The position numbers and the translations under genes were made by a program. 64,000 nucleotides of DNA from contig LNDT01000032.1 of assembly GCA_001464715.1 (NCBI GenBank), positions 62,001-126,000 of the forward strand, given 5' to 3'. The notes beneath the pieces were generated by a model. The model did not search any database, was not told the origin of the DNA, and worked only from the letters and a program-made list of their open reading frames with translations. The DNA is from Bdellovibrionales bacterium Ga0074137 (lineage in GTDB: Bacteria > Bdellovibrionota > Bdellovibrionia > Bdellovibrionales > JAMPXM01). Positions 35,246-42,737 of the stretch are shown piece after piece. Each line of letters opens with the position of its first letter. Position 1 is the first letter of the stretch.

Positions 35246-35973
35246 CGTCGCCGCGATTTTTACATTCCGATCCGATCGACATGAAGGATTACGGTCATCC
35301 GGGACATCAGTTTACGGCCGAGGATATCTTAAAGCATTTGGCGCCACGGCTGACGCCCGAGCGGTGGGCTCGCATTCAGGCGGTTGTTCGAAATCGCACC
35401 TGTGACGTAACTCCGGTTCTTGAAAACATTTACGATCGCGGCAACACGTCGGCCGTTTTTCGCTCGGCCGAGGCAATGGGGTTTCAAGTCGCTCATGTGA
35501 TTGAACCCGGAGAAAAATTTAAAGAATCCAATCGTGTGACGGCCGGTGCTGACAAGTGGCTTGATGTTGTTCGTTTCAAGCACACAGTCCCCGCCGTTTC
35601 GAGTCTTCGAGAAAAAGGGTATCAGATTTTAGCGACGCACTTAGATTCGAACGCCCGACCTTTAGCCTCGATGAATCTCAAAGTTCCAACGGCTATTGTT
35701 TTCGGAAACGAGAAGGACGGAATTTCACAGGAGATGATCGAGCTGTGCGATGCGACCGTGATTCTTCCGATGCGTGGATTTGTTCAAAGCTACAATATTT
35801 CGGTCGCGGCAGCGATCGCGTTTCAGACGATTCATCAGGCGAGGTCGGTCAGTGGGGCTTCAAGTGAAAAGGAGCCCGGACTTTTAAACGAAACTGAGCA
35901 GCGCACCTTGGCGGCTCACTACTGTTTACGAACGCTGGATTCAGCGGGAGACATTCTCTTGCGATTGATTTGA
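35242..35973 (+). CDS. trmH: tRNA (guanosine-18-2'-O)-methyltransferase TrmH
   Basis: A 243-residue SPOUT methyltransferase closely resembling E. coli TrmH: RWARIQAVVRNRTCDVTPVL (CEM-like N-terminus), IYDRGNTSAVFRSAEAMGFQ, GYQILATHLDSNA, IVFGNEKDGISQEM and the knot motif MRGFVQSYNISVAAAIAF. It 2'-O-methylates G18 in tRNA D-loops. GTG 35242 is preferred: GGGGGAA is upstream and it overlaps the previous stop. The 3' end overlaps the convergent DUF2799 gene by 33 bases. Confidence 0.9.
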   Translation: MTSPRFLHSDPIDMKDYGHPGHQFTAEDILKHLAPRLTPERWARIQAVVRNRTCDVTPVLENIYDRGNTSAVFRSAEAMGFQVAHVIEPGEKFKESNRVTAGADKWLDVVRFKHTVPAVSSLREKGYQILATHLDSNARPLASMNLKVPTAIVFGNEKDGISQEMIELCDATVILPMRGFVQSYNISVAAAIAFQTIHQARSVSGASSEKEPGLLNETEQRTLAAHYCLRTLDSAGDILLRLI

Positions 35974-36573
35974 TTTTTCGAGCTCTCGGATCTCAAAGCC
36001 GCTTTTCGCCAGTGCGTCCCGAAGCGAAAGCAGTTCGCTCTGCAAGCGGCGCGCGAGCGTCTCGTTGCTGTAAGCTTTTTCTGACGAGGGTGATGTGACT
36101 TCTAGATCCTGAAGTTCCGCTCGGCGACGTTCAATATCTTGTTCAAGAGCCAAATTTTCTTTTTCAAGTTTCGCGATTCGTGAGCCGAATCGGAATCGTT
36201 CCAAGAATTCAGGCTCGACATTCTGAGGGCAAATGCCCGCGTAGCTTTCTCCGGCACGACCCGCATCGTAGCCGCGGTCGGGTGTGCAATAGAATGTCAG
36301 CCCGCGCTGCCATCCGGCCGTGTAGAGCTCATCGTTGACGAAGACTCCTTGGGAACGGCAGCGCTCGGCGTAGAGGCTGGTGCCCAAAGGAACGCCGCTC
36401 AAGCCATCGACTCGGCCGACTTCAAACCAATCCGCATTTCGGCAAGGGTCTCCGGTGACCGAAGGTGAATTTAGGGGTCCAAGTTTTGGTGTGCGAACGC
36501 CCGTGAGACTCTCGCAAGCCAGGAGGCTTGCTGTGACTATGAAAATCACCAGAAATGTCAGTGGGCTTCGCAT
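35941..36573 (-). CDS. DUF2799 lipoprotein with coiled-coil tail
   Basis: A 210-residue predicted lipoprotein. The signal peptide ends in the lipobox LLAC at residue 20. The DUF2799 domain (about 40-135) has its repeating aromatic-Gly pattern: NADWFEVGRVDGLSG, YTAGWQRGLTFYC, GYDAGRAGESYAGICP. Residues ~135-205 form a coiled coil rich in Glu/Leu/Arg. The function of DUF2799 is unknown. Confidence 0.82.
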   Translation of the reverse strand: MRSPLTFLVIFIVTASLLACESLTGVRTPKLGPLNSPSVTGDPCRNADWFEVGRVDGLSGVPLGTSLYAERCRSQGVFVNDELYTAGWQRGLTFYCTPDRGYDAGRAGESYAGICPQNVEPEFLERFRFGSRIAKLEKENLALEQDIERRRAELQDLEVTSPSSEKAYSNETLARRLQSELLSLRDALAKSGFEIRELEKSNQSQENVSR

Positions 36574-36724
36574 GGCCGTCTTGTCTCCTAGCGCCGATGG
36601 CCCGTCACCACGAAAGCCGGAGGTGAGTAAGTATTCGTTACCCCCTTAATGAAGCAATGCGTCGCGACGCCGTCGCGCCCGTTCCAGGTTTGCCAATTCA
36701 TAGGCGGAAAGGCAGTTTGGGCCG

Positions 36725-37780
36725 ATGCGAATTGGACTCTTCCACGAATCAAGCCTACCTCCGCGAACTTACGGAGGAATCGAACGAATCATGGTGGCAC
36801 TTTCGCGCGCATATTTGCGTCGTGGTCACGAAGTCACCGTCATTTGCAAAGCTGGCGATGCCGGAAAAATTGCTGAAAGCCGAGATGATGCAGAAAGCGG
36901 CCGCCTGCGAGTTTTCGAGCTACCGCCGAACTACCGAAACGAACCGCCAGATTCGTGGCTTCCAAAAGATATCGATTTTCTTCATTCGCATCAGCCGCTT
37001 AAAGTTGCCGATGGGTTTCGTCCGTCAGTTCCATTTCTCGTCTCGATTCATGGCAATGGTCACGCCGACGAGAAGTATTGGGCCAACACCGCGTTTTTGA
37101 GCGAGAGCCACGCTAAAAATCATTCTGCGAAATATTTTGTATACAACGGCGTCGATCCGGCTCGCTACACGTTTCAACCGGAAAAAGAAAAAGGCGCCGA
37201 CGGTTACTTTGTTTTTCTCGCTCGCACCACATGGCGTGTGAAGAACGTGAAAACGGCGATCACCTGGGCCAACGATCTGGGTGTGCGGTTAGAAATTATG
37301 GGCGGCCACGGCGTGTCTCGCGGACTTATTCGCTACAATGGTTTGGTCGACGAAGCTGAGAAAGTAAAACTTCTGGCGGGAGCGCGAGCCTTAATTTATC
37401 CGACCAACTGGGATGAGCCGTGCGCGGGAGCACCACTGGAAGCTCTTGCCTGTGGGACGCCTGTTATTTCTTCAGTCAATGGCTGTATGCCGGAACTCGT
37501 GAGACCCGACACAGGTGTTGTGTGCCGTGACTACGACGAGCTTCTTTCAGCGGCGGCAAGAGTGTCCGACATCTCGCCCCGCGCGTGTCGAAAATCGGTG
37601 GAGGAATTCTTTAGTGATGAGCGTATGGCGGACGACTACTTGTCCCTTATGCTGAAAATAATGAGAGACGGCGACCTTGATCATGAGCCCCGCTATGATT
37701 TCGCTTCTTCGAGTGTTGAGCTTCTTTATAAACCTACAGTGCTCAATCGCCTTCGCGTCGCAATCACGGGGAAGTTATGA
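36725..37780 (+). CDS. glycosyltransferase family 4
   Basis: A 351-residue GT4 enzyme: N-terminal RIGLFHESSLPPRTYGGIER, the nucleotide-binding domain with YFVFLARTTWRVKNVKTAI, and the EX7E motif EPCAGAPLE followed by ALACGTPVISS. It is the first gene of a seven-gene unit with a sugar epimerase and GDP-heptose enzymes, so it probably transfers a heptose-derived sugar. Its stop overlaps the epimerase start by 4 bases (ATGA). Confidence 0.88.
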   Translation: MRIGLFHESSLPPRTYGGIERIMVALSRAYLRRGHEVTVICKAGDAGKIAESRDDAESGRLRVFELPPNYRNEPPDSWLPKDIDFLHSHQPLKVADGFRPSVPFLVSIHGNGHADEKYWANTAFLSESHAKNHSAKYFVYNGVDPARYTFQPEKEKGADGYFVFLARTTWRVKNVKTAITWANDLGVRLEIMGGHGVSRGLIRYNGLVDEAEKVKLLAGARALIYPTNWDEPCAGAPLEALACGTPVISSVNGCMPELVRPDTGVVCRDYDELLSAAARVSDISPRACRKSVEEFFSDERMADDYLSLMLKIMRDGDLDHEPRYDFASSSVELLYKPTVLNRLRVAITGKL

Positions 37781-38763
37781 AAGTTTTTATCACAGGCGGC
37801 GCAGGTTTTATCGGAAGCCAAATGGCCGAGAAGTTTTTGAAGCGCGGCGATTCGGTGACGTGTTTCGACAATTTGATTCTTGGGAAAAAAGAATTTCTGA
37901 AAAACTGCGGTTCGCTGGTGGCCACAGGGGCGACGTTTCAGTTCATTCAGGAAGACCTACTGAACCTTGACCGGGTTATTGCGGCTATGAAGGGGCACGA
38001 CTTGGTCGTTCACTTGGCGGCCAACAGCGATATCTCGCAAGGGGTTGAGAAGTCCGATGTCGACTTGAAGAATGGTACCATCGCGACTTTCAACACTTTG
38101 GAAGCGATGAGAAAGTCAGGCGTTCGCGACATCTTGTTCGCTTCGACCTCAGCTATTTACGGCGAAGCTTCGGTGAAGCCGACGCCCGAAAATTATGGTC
38201 CCCTGATTCCAATTTCATTTTACGGCGCGAGCAAACTTGGCTGCGAGGGACTTGTTTCGGCCTTTGCACATAACTGCGGCCTTCGCGCCGTCACGTTTCG
38301 TTTTGCAAATATCGTAGGGCCACGATCCACTCACGGTGCGATTCACGATTTCACAGAGCGACTACTGAAAGATCCGAAAGTTCTTAAAGTTCTTGGAAAT
38401 GGAACACAGGCCAAATCCTACCTTCATGTAGAGGATTGCATTGAAGGTATGCTTCACGCTTTGGATCGGGTGCTACTTCCTGCGGCGGGCCCTGATTTCT
38501 ACGAATGTTTCAATTTGGCGAGTCTTGGTGTTTCGAACGTTAAATTTCTTGCTGAGACGGTCGCTCGTGAATTTTCAAAAGCGCGCGGCATTCCGGTGCC
38601 AGTGCTCGAATTCGGCGAAAGCTCGCGCGGCTGGGTAGGTGACGTTGCTTACACGTGGCTTGATGGATCTCGTTTCGAAAAGCACGGATGGAAGGCTCGC
38701 CTCGAAAGCGGCGCTGCTGTTGAGAGAGCGGTCCGCGAAATTATTTCGGAAAAGCTCGCGTGA
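37777..38763 (+). CDS. NAD-dependent nucleotide-sugar epimerase/dehydratase (extended SDR)
   Basis: A 328-residue extended SDR. Motifs: GGAGFIGSQMAE (8-19), VHLAANSDISQG, ASTSAIYGEASVKPT, the catalytic YGASK, and FRFANIVGPRSTHGAIHDF, typical of UDP-glucose 4-epimerase relatives. Between a GT4 gene and hddC it may act on GDP-heptose or supply a related nucleotide sugar. Overlaps of 4 bases at both ends show tight translational coupling. Confidence 0.85.
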   Translation: MKVFITGGAGFIGSQMAEKFLKRGDSVTCFDNLILGKKEFLKNCGSLVATGATFQFIQEDLLNLDRVIAAMKGHDLVVHLAANSDISQGVEKSDVDLKNGTIATFNTLEAMRKSGVRDILFASTSAIYGEASVKPTPENYGPLIPISFYGASKLGCEGLVSAFAHNCGLRAVTFRFANIVGPRSTHGAIHDFTERLLKDPKVLKVLGNGTQAKSYLHVEDCIEGMLHALDRVLLPAAGPDFYECFNLASLGVSNVKFLAETVAREFSKARGIPVPVLEFGESSRGWVGDVAYTWLDGSRFEKHGWKARLESGAAVERAVREIISEKLA

Positions 38764-39542
38764 GAAAACAAGTTCTGATTTTGGCAGGAGGTCTTGGCCT
38801 GAGGCTTCGACCACTCACCGAGAAATGCCCGAAGCCCATGGTGCTAGTTCACGGTGAGCCCTTTCTTCATTGGCAGATCTTGGATCTGAAGGAGCAAGGC
38901 TACACCGATATCGTTCTTCTGGTTTCCTATCTTGGTGAGCAAGTTCAGAAACATTTTGGCGATGGATCTCGCTTTGGCGTGCGGATCGATTATTCGTTTG
39001 AAACCGAACCACTGGGCACTGGTGGCGCGATCGCACTTGCCATCAAAACTTTGGGTGACGAGCTTGACGATGATTTTATTGTGATGAACGGCGACAGTTT
39101 TTTGCGCGCTCCATTGGATGACGTCGCTGGTTTTTTTGAAGAGGGTGTTTTTGATGCGGTGGTAACGACGTTCGACAACGGTCTGAAGTCAGGACTTCCG
39201 GCGACGCCCGTTCCGAACAATCTGAAAGTGAAGAATCAGATCGTCATTGAGTACGAAAAAGCCGCAGGTCTAGAGCGTGGGTTTGACCGTGTGGATTCAG
39301 GAATTTATTTTGTAAAAAAAGAACTCTTCTTTGGTAATTTAAAAGGCGATTTGAAAACACCTTTTCAGTTGGAAGACGTTCTGCGCCGATTGATCGCAGA
39401 AAAGCGCTGTGGTGCTTTTGCGGTGAATTCTCGATTCTATGATATCGGAACCGTCGAGCGTTTGGCGGAATTTGAATCTTTCGTTCAAAGCGAGCTCGCC
39501 GCGGGACGGTGGACGGGCAGTGAGCCCGAGGGAGTGCCATGA
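38760..39542 (+). CDS. hddC: D-glycero-alpha-D-manno-heptose 1-phosphate guanylyltransferase
   Basis: A 260-residue nucleotidyltransferase with the start motif ILAGGLGLRLRPLTEKCPKP and ending near DIGTVERLAEF, where the usual sugar-binding aspartates sit. It resembles HddC, which makes GDP-D-glycero-alpha-D-manno-heptose; adjacency to HddA and GmhA supports this over a glucose- or mannose-1-phosphate role. GTG 38760 overlaps the epimerase stop. Confidence 0.8.
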   Translation: MRKQVLILAGGLGLRLRPLTEKCPKPMVLVHGEPFLHWQILDLKEQGYTDIVLLVSYLGEQVQKHFGDGSRFGVRIDYSFETEPLGTGGAIALAIKTLGDELDDDFIVMNGDSFLRAPLDDVAGFFEEGVFDAVVTTFDNGLKSGLPATPVPNNLKVKNQIVIEYEKAAGLERGFDRVDSGIYFVKKELFFGNLKGDLKTPFQLEDVLRRLIAEKRCGAFAVNSRFYDIGTVERLAEFESFVQSELAAGRWTGSEPEGVP

Positions 39543-40531
39543 TTATCGCAAGAACACCGTTTCGTGTGAGTTTTTTGGGCGGAGGCACCGATCTTCCAGA
39601 TTTTTGGCAAGAAGAAGAGGGTGCAGTTCTCTCGACCGCAATCGACAAGTACATGCACATTACTGTGAACAATCGCTTCGATCAGAGCTGGCGTCTTGGC
39701 TACTCAAAAACTGAGATCGTCGATGATATTTCGAAGATCGAGCACAAGATCATTCGACGTGTCCTTGAAAAGTATGGGGCGCTGGCGTCGTCGAAAAACG
39801 ACGGTCACGGTCTTGAAATTCTGTCCATGGCTGATATCCCGGCGGGATCAGGACTGGGAAGTTCTTCCAGCTTCACCGTAAGTCTCTTGCATGCTTTGAA
39901 GGGGCATCTGGGCCTGTTTCAAAGTGCCGAGGATTTGGCGCGTGAGGCGAGTGAAATTGAAATCGAAGATTTAAAAGAGCCGATTGGCAAACAAGACCAG
40001 TACGCCGCAGCTTTCGGTGGCCTAAGGTTTATACGCTTTCTTCCCTCCGGTGAGGTTTCTGCAGAACCGGTGATTTGTTCCGACGATACAAAGCGAGCGC
40101 TCGAGAGCCATCTATTGGTTTTTTACACAGGCGTCACGCGTTCGGCTTCGGGCGTACTGGCTGAACAAAAATCGAACACTGGCCTTAAGCGCGAAACGCT
40201 TCGTGAAATGCGTGATCTTGCTATCCGCATGAAGACTTCTTTAGAGAAAAATGAACCGGTTCGTACCTCGGGCGAGCTTTTACACGAGGGATGGCAGCTA
40301 AAGAAGACCCTCGCCAGCGGTATTACTGCGGGACCCATCGATGCTTGGTACGAGCGAGCCCTCAAGGCAGGGGCCTACGGGGGAAAAATCCTCGGAGCTG
40401 GCGGTGGAGGATTCCTCATGGTACTGTGCCCGCCAGACAAACAGGCGAAAGTTCGCAGTGAACTTGCTGAATTGCGATCGGTCACAATGAAGTTTGATAG
40501 TTTCGGAAGCCGCATTGTTTTTGTTGGCTAG
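39539..40531 (+). CDS. hddA: D-glycero-D-manno-heptose 7-phosphate kinase (GHMP family)
   Basis: A 330-residue GHMP kinase. N-terminal ARTPFRVSFLGGGTDLPDF, the ATP loop PAGSGLGSSSSFTVSL (~100-115), EIEIEDLKEPIGKQDQYAAAFGG, and the C-terminal GGKILGAGGGGFLMVL motif. It phosphorylates heptose 7-phosphate at O-1 in the GDP-heptose route. ATG 39539 overlaps the hddC stop. Confidence 0.85.
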   Translation: MIIARTPFRVSFLGGGTDLPDFWQEEEGAVLSTAIDKYMHITVNNRFDQSWRLGYSKTEIVDDISKIEHKIIRRVLEKYGALASSKNDGHGLEILSMADIPAGSGLGSSSSFTVSLLHALKGHLGLFQSAEDLAREASEIEIEDLKEPIGKQDQYAAAFGGLRFIRFLPSGEVSAEPVICSDDTKRALESHLLVFYTGVTRSASGVLAEQKSNTGLKRETLREMRDLAIRMKTSLEKNEPVRTSGELLHEGWQLKKTLASGITAGPIDAWYERALKAGAYGGKILGAGGGGFLMVLCPPDKQAKVRSELAELRSVTMKFDSFGSRIVFVG

Positions 40532-40564
40532 CGCCGATGGCGGCGGACGGTAAAGGGGTTTAAA

Positions 40565-41161
40565 GTGAGTTCTTCATCAGTATCGGCACCAGGCGCGTCC
40601 GAGTTTGCTCGCAAATATTTGGCAGAAACTCTTCCGCTTTTTCAGGAGTACGCAGGGCTTGAGTTTCAGTCGGCCATGGACTCGATGGTAAAAGCCTACG
40701 CGAATGGTTCGACGGTTTTCATTTGCGGTAACGGCGGGTCGGCAGGTACGGCGGGTCACATGGTGAACGATTTGGCCAAGGGCTCGGTCGTGGATGGAAA
40801 AAAGCGGCTTCGTGTGATTGGTCTTGCTGACAATATGAGTCTGCTAACGGCCTACGCCAATGACAACGGCTATGAGTCGATCTTTATTGAGCAGCTGAAG
40901 AGTCTTTGGAACCCGGGCGATATTCTGATCGCGATTTCGTGCAGCGGAAATTCGCCGAACGTTGTGAAAGCGGCCGAGTATGCGCGAGCCAACGGTGGTG
41001 ACGTGATTGCTCTGGTTGGTTTTTCGGGCGGAAAGCTTAAAGAGCTTTCGAATCATCCCATTTACTTTAAATCCTACAACTATGGCTCGGTCGAGGATGC
41101 GCAATTGATGTTTTCGCATCTCTCCAGCCAATACCTTCATAAATTTATAAAGGAATCGTGA
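40565..41161 (+). CDS. gmhA: phosphoheptose isomerase (SIS domain)
   Basis: A 198-residue SIS-domain isomerase. ICGNGGSAGTAGHMVNDLAK and the phosphate loop ISCSGNSPNVVKAAEYA are diagnostic of the GmhA group, which converts sedoheptulose 7-phosphate to D-glycero-D-manno-heptose 7-phosphate, the substrate of the HddA kinase. The phosphatase step (gmhB) is not in this operon. GTG 40565 has AAGGGG upstream. Confidence 0.85.
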   Translation: MSSSSVSAPGASEFARKYLAETLPLFQEYAGLEFQSAMDSMVKAYANGSTVFICGNGGSAGTAGHMVNDLAKGSVVDGKKRLRVIGLADNMSLLTAYANDNGYESIFIEQLKSLWNPGDILIAISCSGNSPNVVKAAEYARANGGDVIALVGFSGGKLKELSNHPIYFKSYNYGSVEDAQLMFSHLSSQYLHKFIKES

Positions 41162-41162
41162 G

Positions 41163-41651
41163 ATGGACAAAATGAAACCGCGCAAAGATCGAAAATCAGC
41201 GACTCCAAAAATGAGTGCACAGTCGGCAGGTCGAAAATCGAAAGAGACGTTTCTTCCCGATACGTCTCAAAAGCTTTACGGCGAAGTCGCGATTGAAGAA
41301 GCTGCGCTTGAGCGATTTCCCAATCGTACGACCGTTCGTCGGTACACGATTGAATTCACGTGCCCGGAATTCACGTGCTTGTGCCCGCGTTCGGGTTTTC
41401 CGGATTTTGCGACGATTCGCATTCGGTACGTGCCTGACCAGTACTGCGTTGAACTCAAAGCGCTAAAACTTTACATCAACTCGTTCCGCAATAAAAAAGT
41501 GTTTCACGAAGATGTGACGAACGTGATCATTCAAGATCTCATCGATCTTTTGGATCCGCATGAAATCACAGTCGTCGGTGACTTCACTGTTCGGGGAAAT
41601 ATCCACACCGTCGTAACTGCTGAGCACATTAAAAAGGCGAAGCTGAAGTGA
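41163..41651 (+). CDS. queF: NADPH-dependent preQ0 reductase QueF
   Basis: A 162-residue unimodular QueF, reducing 7-cyano-7-deazaguanine to preQ1 for queuosine in tRNA. The catalytic Cys is in FTCLCPRSGFPDFATI, and the QueF motif reads ELKALKLYINSFRNKKVFHED. The first ~30 residues are a basic, poorly conserved tail. Its ATG lies 1 base after gmhA and its stop overlaps the next gene, so it is embedded in the heptose operon, which is unexpected. Confidence 0.92.
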   Translation: MDKMKPRKDRKSATPKMSAQSAGRKSKETFLPDTSQKLYGEVAIEEAALERFPNRTTVRRYTIEFTCPEFTCLCPRSGFPDFATIRIRYVPDQYCVELKALKLYINSFRNKKVFHEDVTNVIIQDLIDLLDPHEITVVGDFTVRGNIHTVVTAEHIKKAKLK

Positions 41652-42214
41652 GCGAAGCGCGCGCCCCGAAGGGTCGGGGGCCGGTTTGGCTAAGACGCCT
41701 GGCGAATATCGGTTTCGCGATTGCGGCTCTCTACTTTGTTTACCTCGTTTCACTTTTGGTGGTGGCTTACCGAAGCAATAAGTCTTTCGAAGGTCAGCCG
41801 TTGGGGCCGGCCGTCATCACATCAGTCGTTACGTCGCCAGATACATCGGCGGCGAATATCGACCTCGAAGCGTTTAGCGAAAGGGAAAACACCGTTCTCG
41901 TTTTATGGGCGACATGGTGTGGGCCATGCCACTCCCTTTTGATGGATCTTAAAGACGAAGTCGTTGCAGGAAAAATCAATGGCGACCGCATCGTAGCCGT
42001 CAGTATGGCTGAACCCATCAGCGACGTTCGCGCTTACCTTGAAAGGTACTCGATTCCCTTTCGTGTCGGAGTCGATCCCGAAGGGCAGTTGGCCCGAAGG
42101 CTAAAGGTCTCGGGTACTCCAACGGTCGTCTTTCTTGGGCCGTCGGCTACGATCAGCAAAGTTTCTACCGGCGGGTTTGGACTCTCAAGTAGAGTCGCTG
42201 ACTTTTTGAAGTAG
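41648..42214 (+). CDS. membrane-anchored thioredoxin-like protein
   Basis: A 188-residue protein with one membrane segment (about 19-41) and a periplasmic thioredoxin fold. The active site WATWCGPC (C91, C94) is thioredoxin-like, with VSGTPTVVFLGP carrying the cis-Pro. TlpA/ResA-type proteins keep periplasmic thiols reduced. GTG 41648 overlaps the queF stop (GTGA). It is the last gene of the heptose-queF unit. Confidence 0.82.
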   Translation: MSEARAPKGRGPVWLRRLANIGFAIAALYFVYLVSLLVVAYRSNKSFEGQPLGPAVITSVVTSPDTSAANIDLEAFSERENTVLVLWATWCGPCHSLLMDLKDEVVAGKINGDRIVAVSMAEPISDVRAYLERYSIPFRVGVDPEGQLARRLKVSGTPTVVFLGPSATISKVSTGGFGLSSRVADFLK

Positions 42215-42269
42215 GCTTGCCAAAACCATTTTTGATGGCGCAATTCGCGACTTTTTTAAAGTTTCAGTG

Positions 42270-42298
42270 TTGAACTTTTACTTTCCGTATCGTCTATT
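42270..42298 (+). promoter_or_regulatory. candidate sigma-70-type promoter for the small lipoprotein
   Basis: TTGAAC (42270-42275) and TCTATT (42293-42298) are spaced by 17 bases, each matching four of six consensus positions. The pair lies 60 bases upstream of ATG 42358. Confidence 0.35.
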
Positions 42299-42357
42299 CA
42301 CAGCTCCACATAAATCTATGTTCGTGATCGAGAATCGGGTGATTCTCAGGAGATGCC

Positions 42358-42714
42358 ATGAAGTACGCCGTAGCGTTGTTGTTTACATTTTTGTCCTCTG
42401 GCTGCGCCACTATTTTAAACGATGACACTCAGAAGATTAATATTAGTTCTTCGAATGCCAAAGAATTCAAAGGAACTATCGACGGTTTTCCATTTACCGG
42501 TCCTGGAATCATTGCTGTTAAGCGCACAAAAGCCGACAAAATCATCATGGTAGAAACGCCCGCGTGCACCAAACAGATGGTTCTCGCAAGCGAAGTCGAC
42601 ACAAAGTTCTTCATCAATATTCTTTCGGGCGGAACTTTCGGTTCGTCGACGGATTACGGAACAGAAAAAATGTGGAAGTACCAAGAGTCGGTCATCATTC
42701 CTTGCGGAACTTGA
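42358..42714 (+). CDS. small lipoprotein of unknown function
   Basis: A 118-residue predicted lipoprotein. The signal peptide ends with lipobox SSGC at residue 16, followed by ATILNDDTQKINISSS, a pattern seen in small envelope lipoproteins with a beta-sandwich (PEGA-like) look. A hydrophobic hairpin (FFINILSGGTFGSSTDYG) near residue 85 could be a membrane-associated turn. AGGAG lies 6 bases before ATG. A strong intrinsic terminator follows 72 bases after the stop. Confidence 0.7.
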   Translation: MKYAVALLFTFLSSGCATILNDDTQKINISSSNAKEFKGTIDGFPFTGPGIIAVKRTKADKIIMVETPACTKQMVLASEVDTKFFINILSGGTFGSSTDYGTEKMWKYQESVIIPCGT

Positions 42715-42737
42715 GACTGAAGCTTTTGAGATCTGCG

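Noticed and set aside
41355-41390. An apparent 15-base duplication (GAATTCACGTGC) near the QueF active site
   Set aside because: Compared with B. subtilis QueF, as I recall it, the protein length in this segment is normal, so it is not an inserted repeat.
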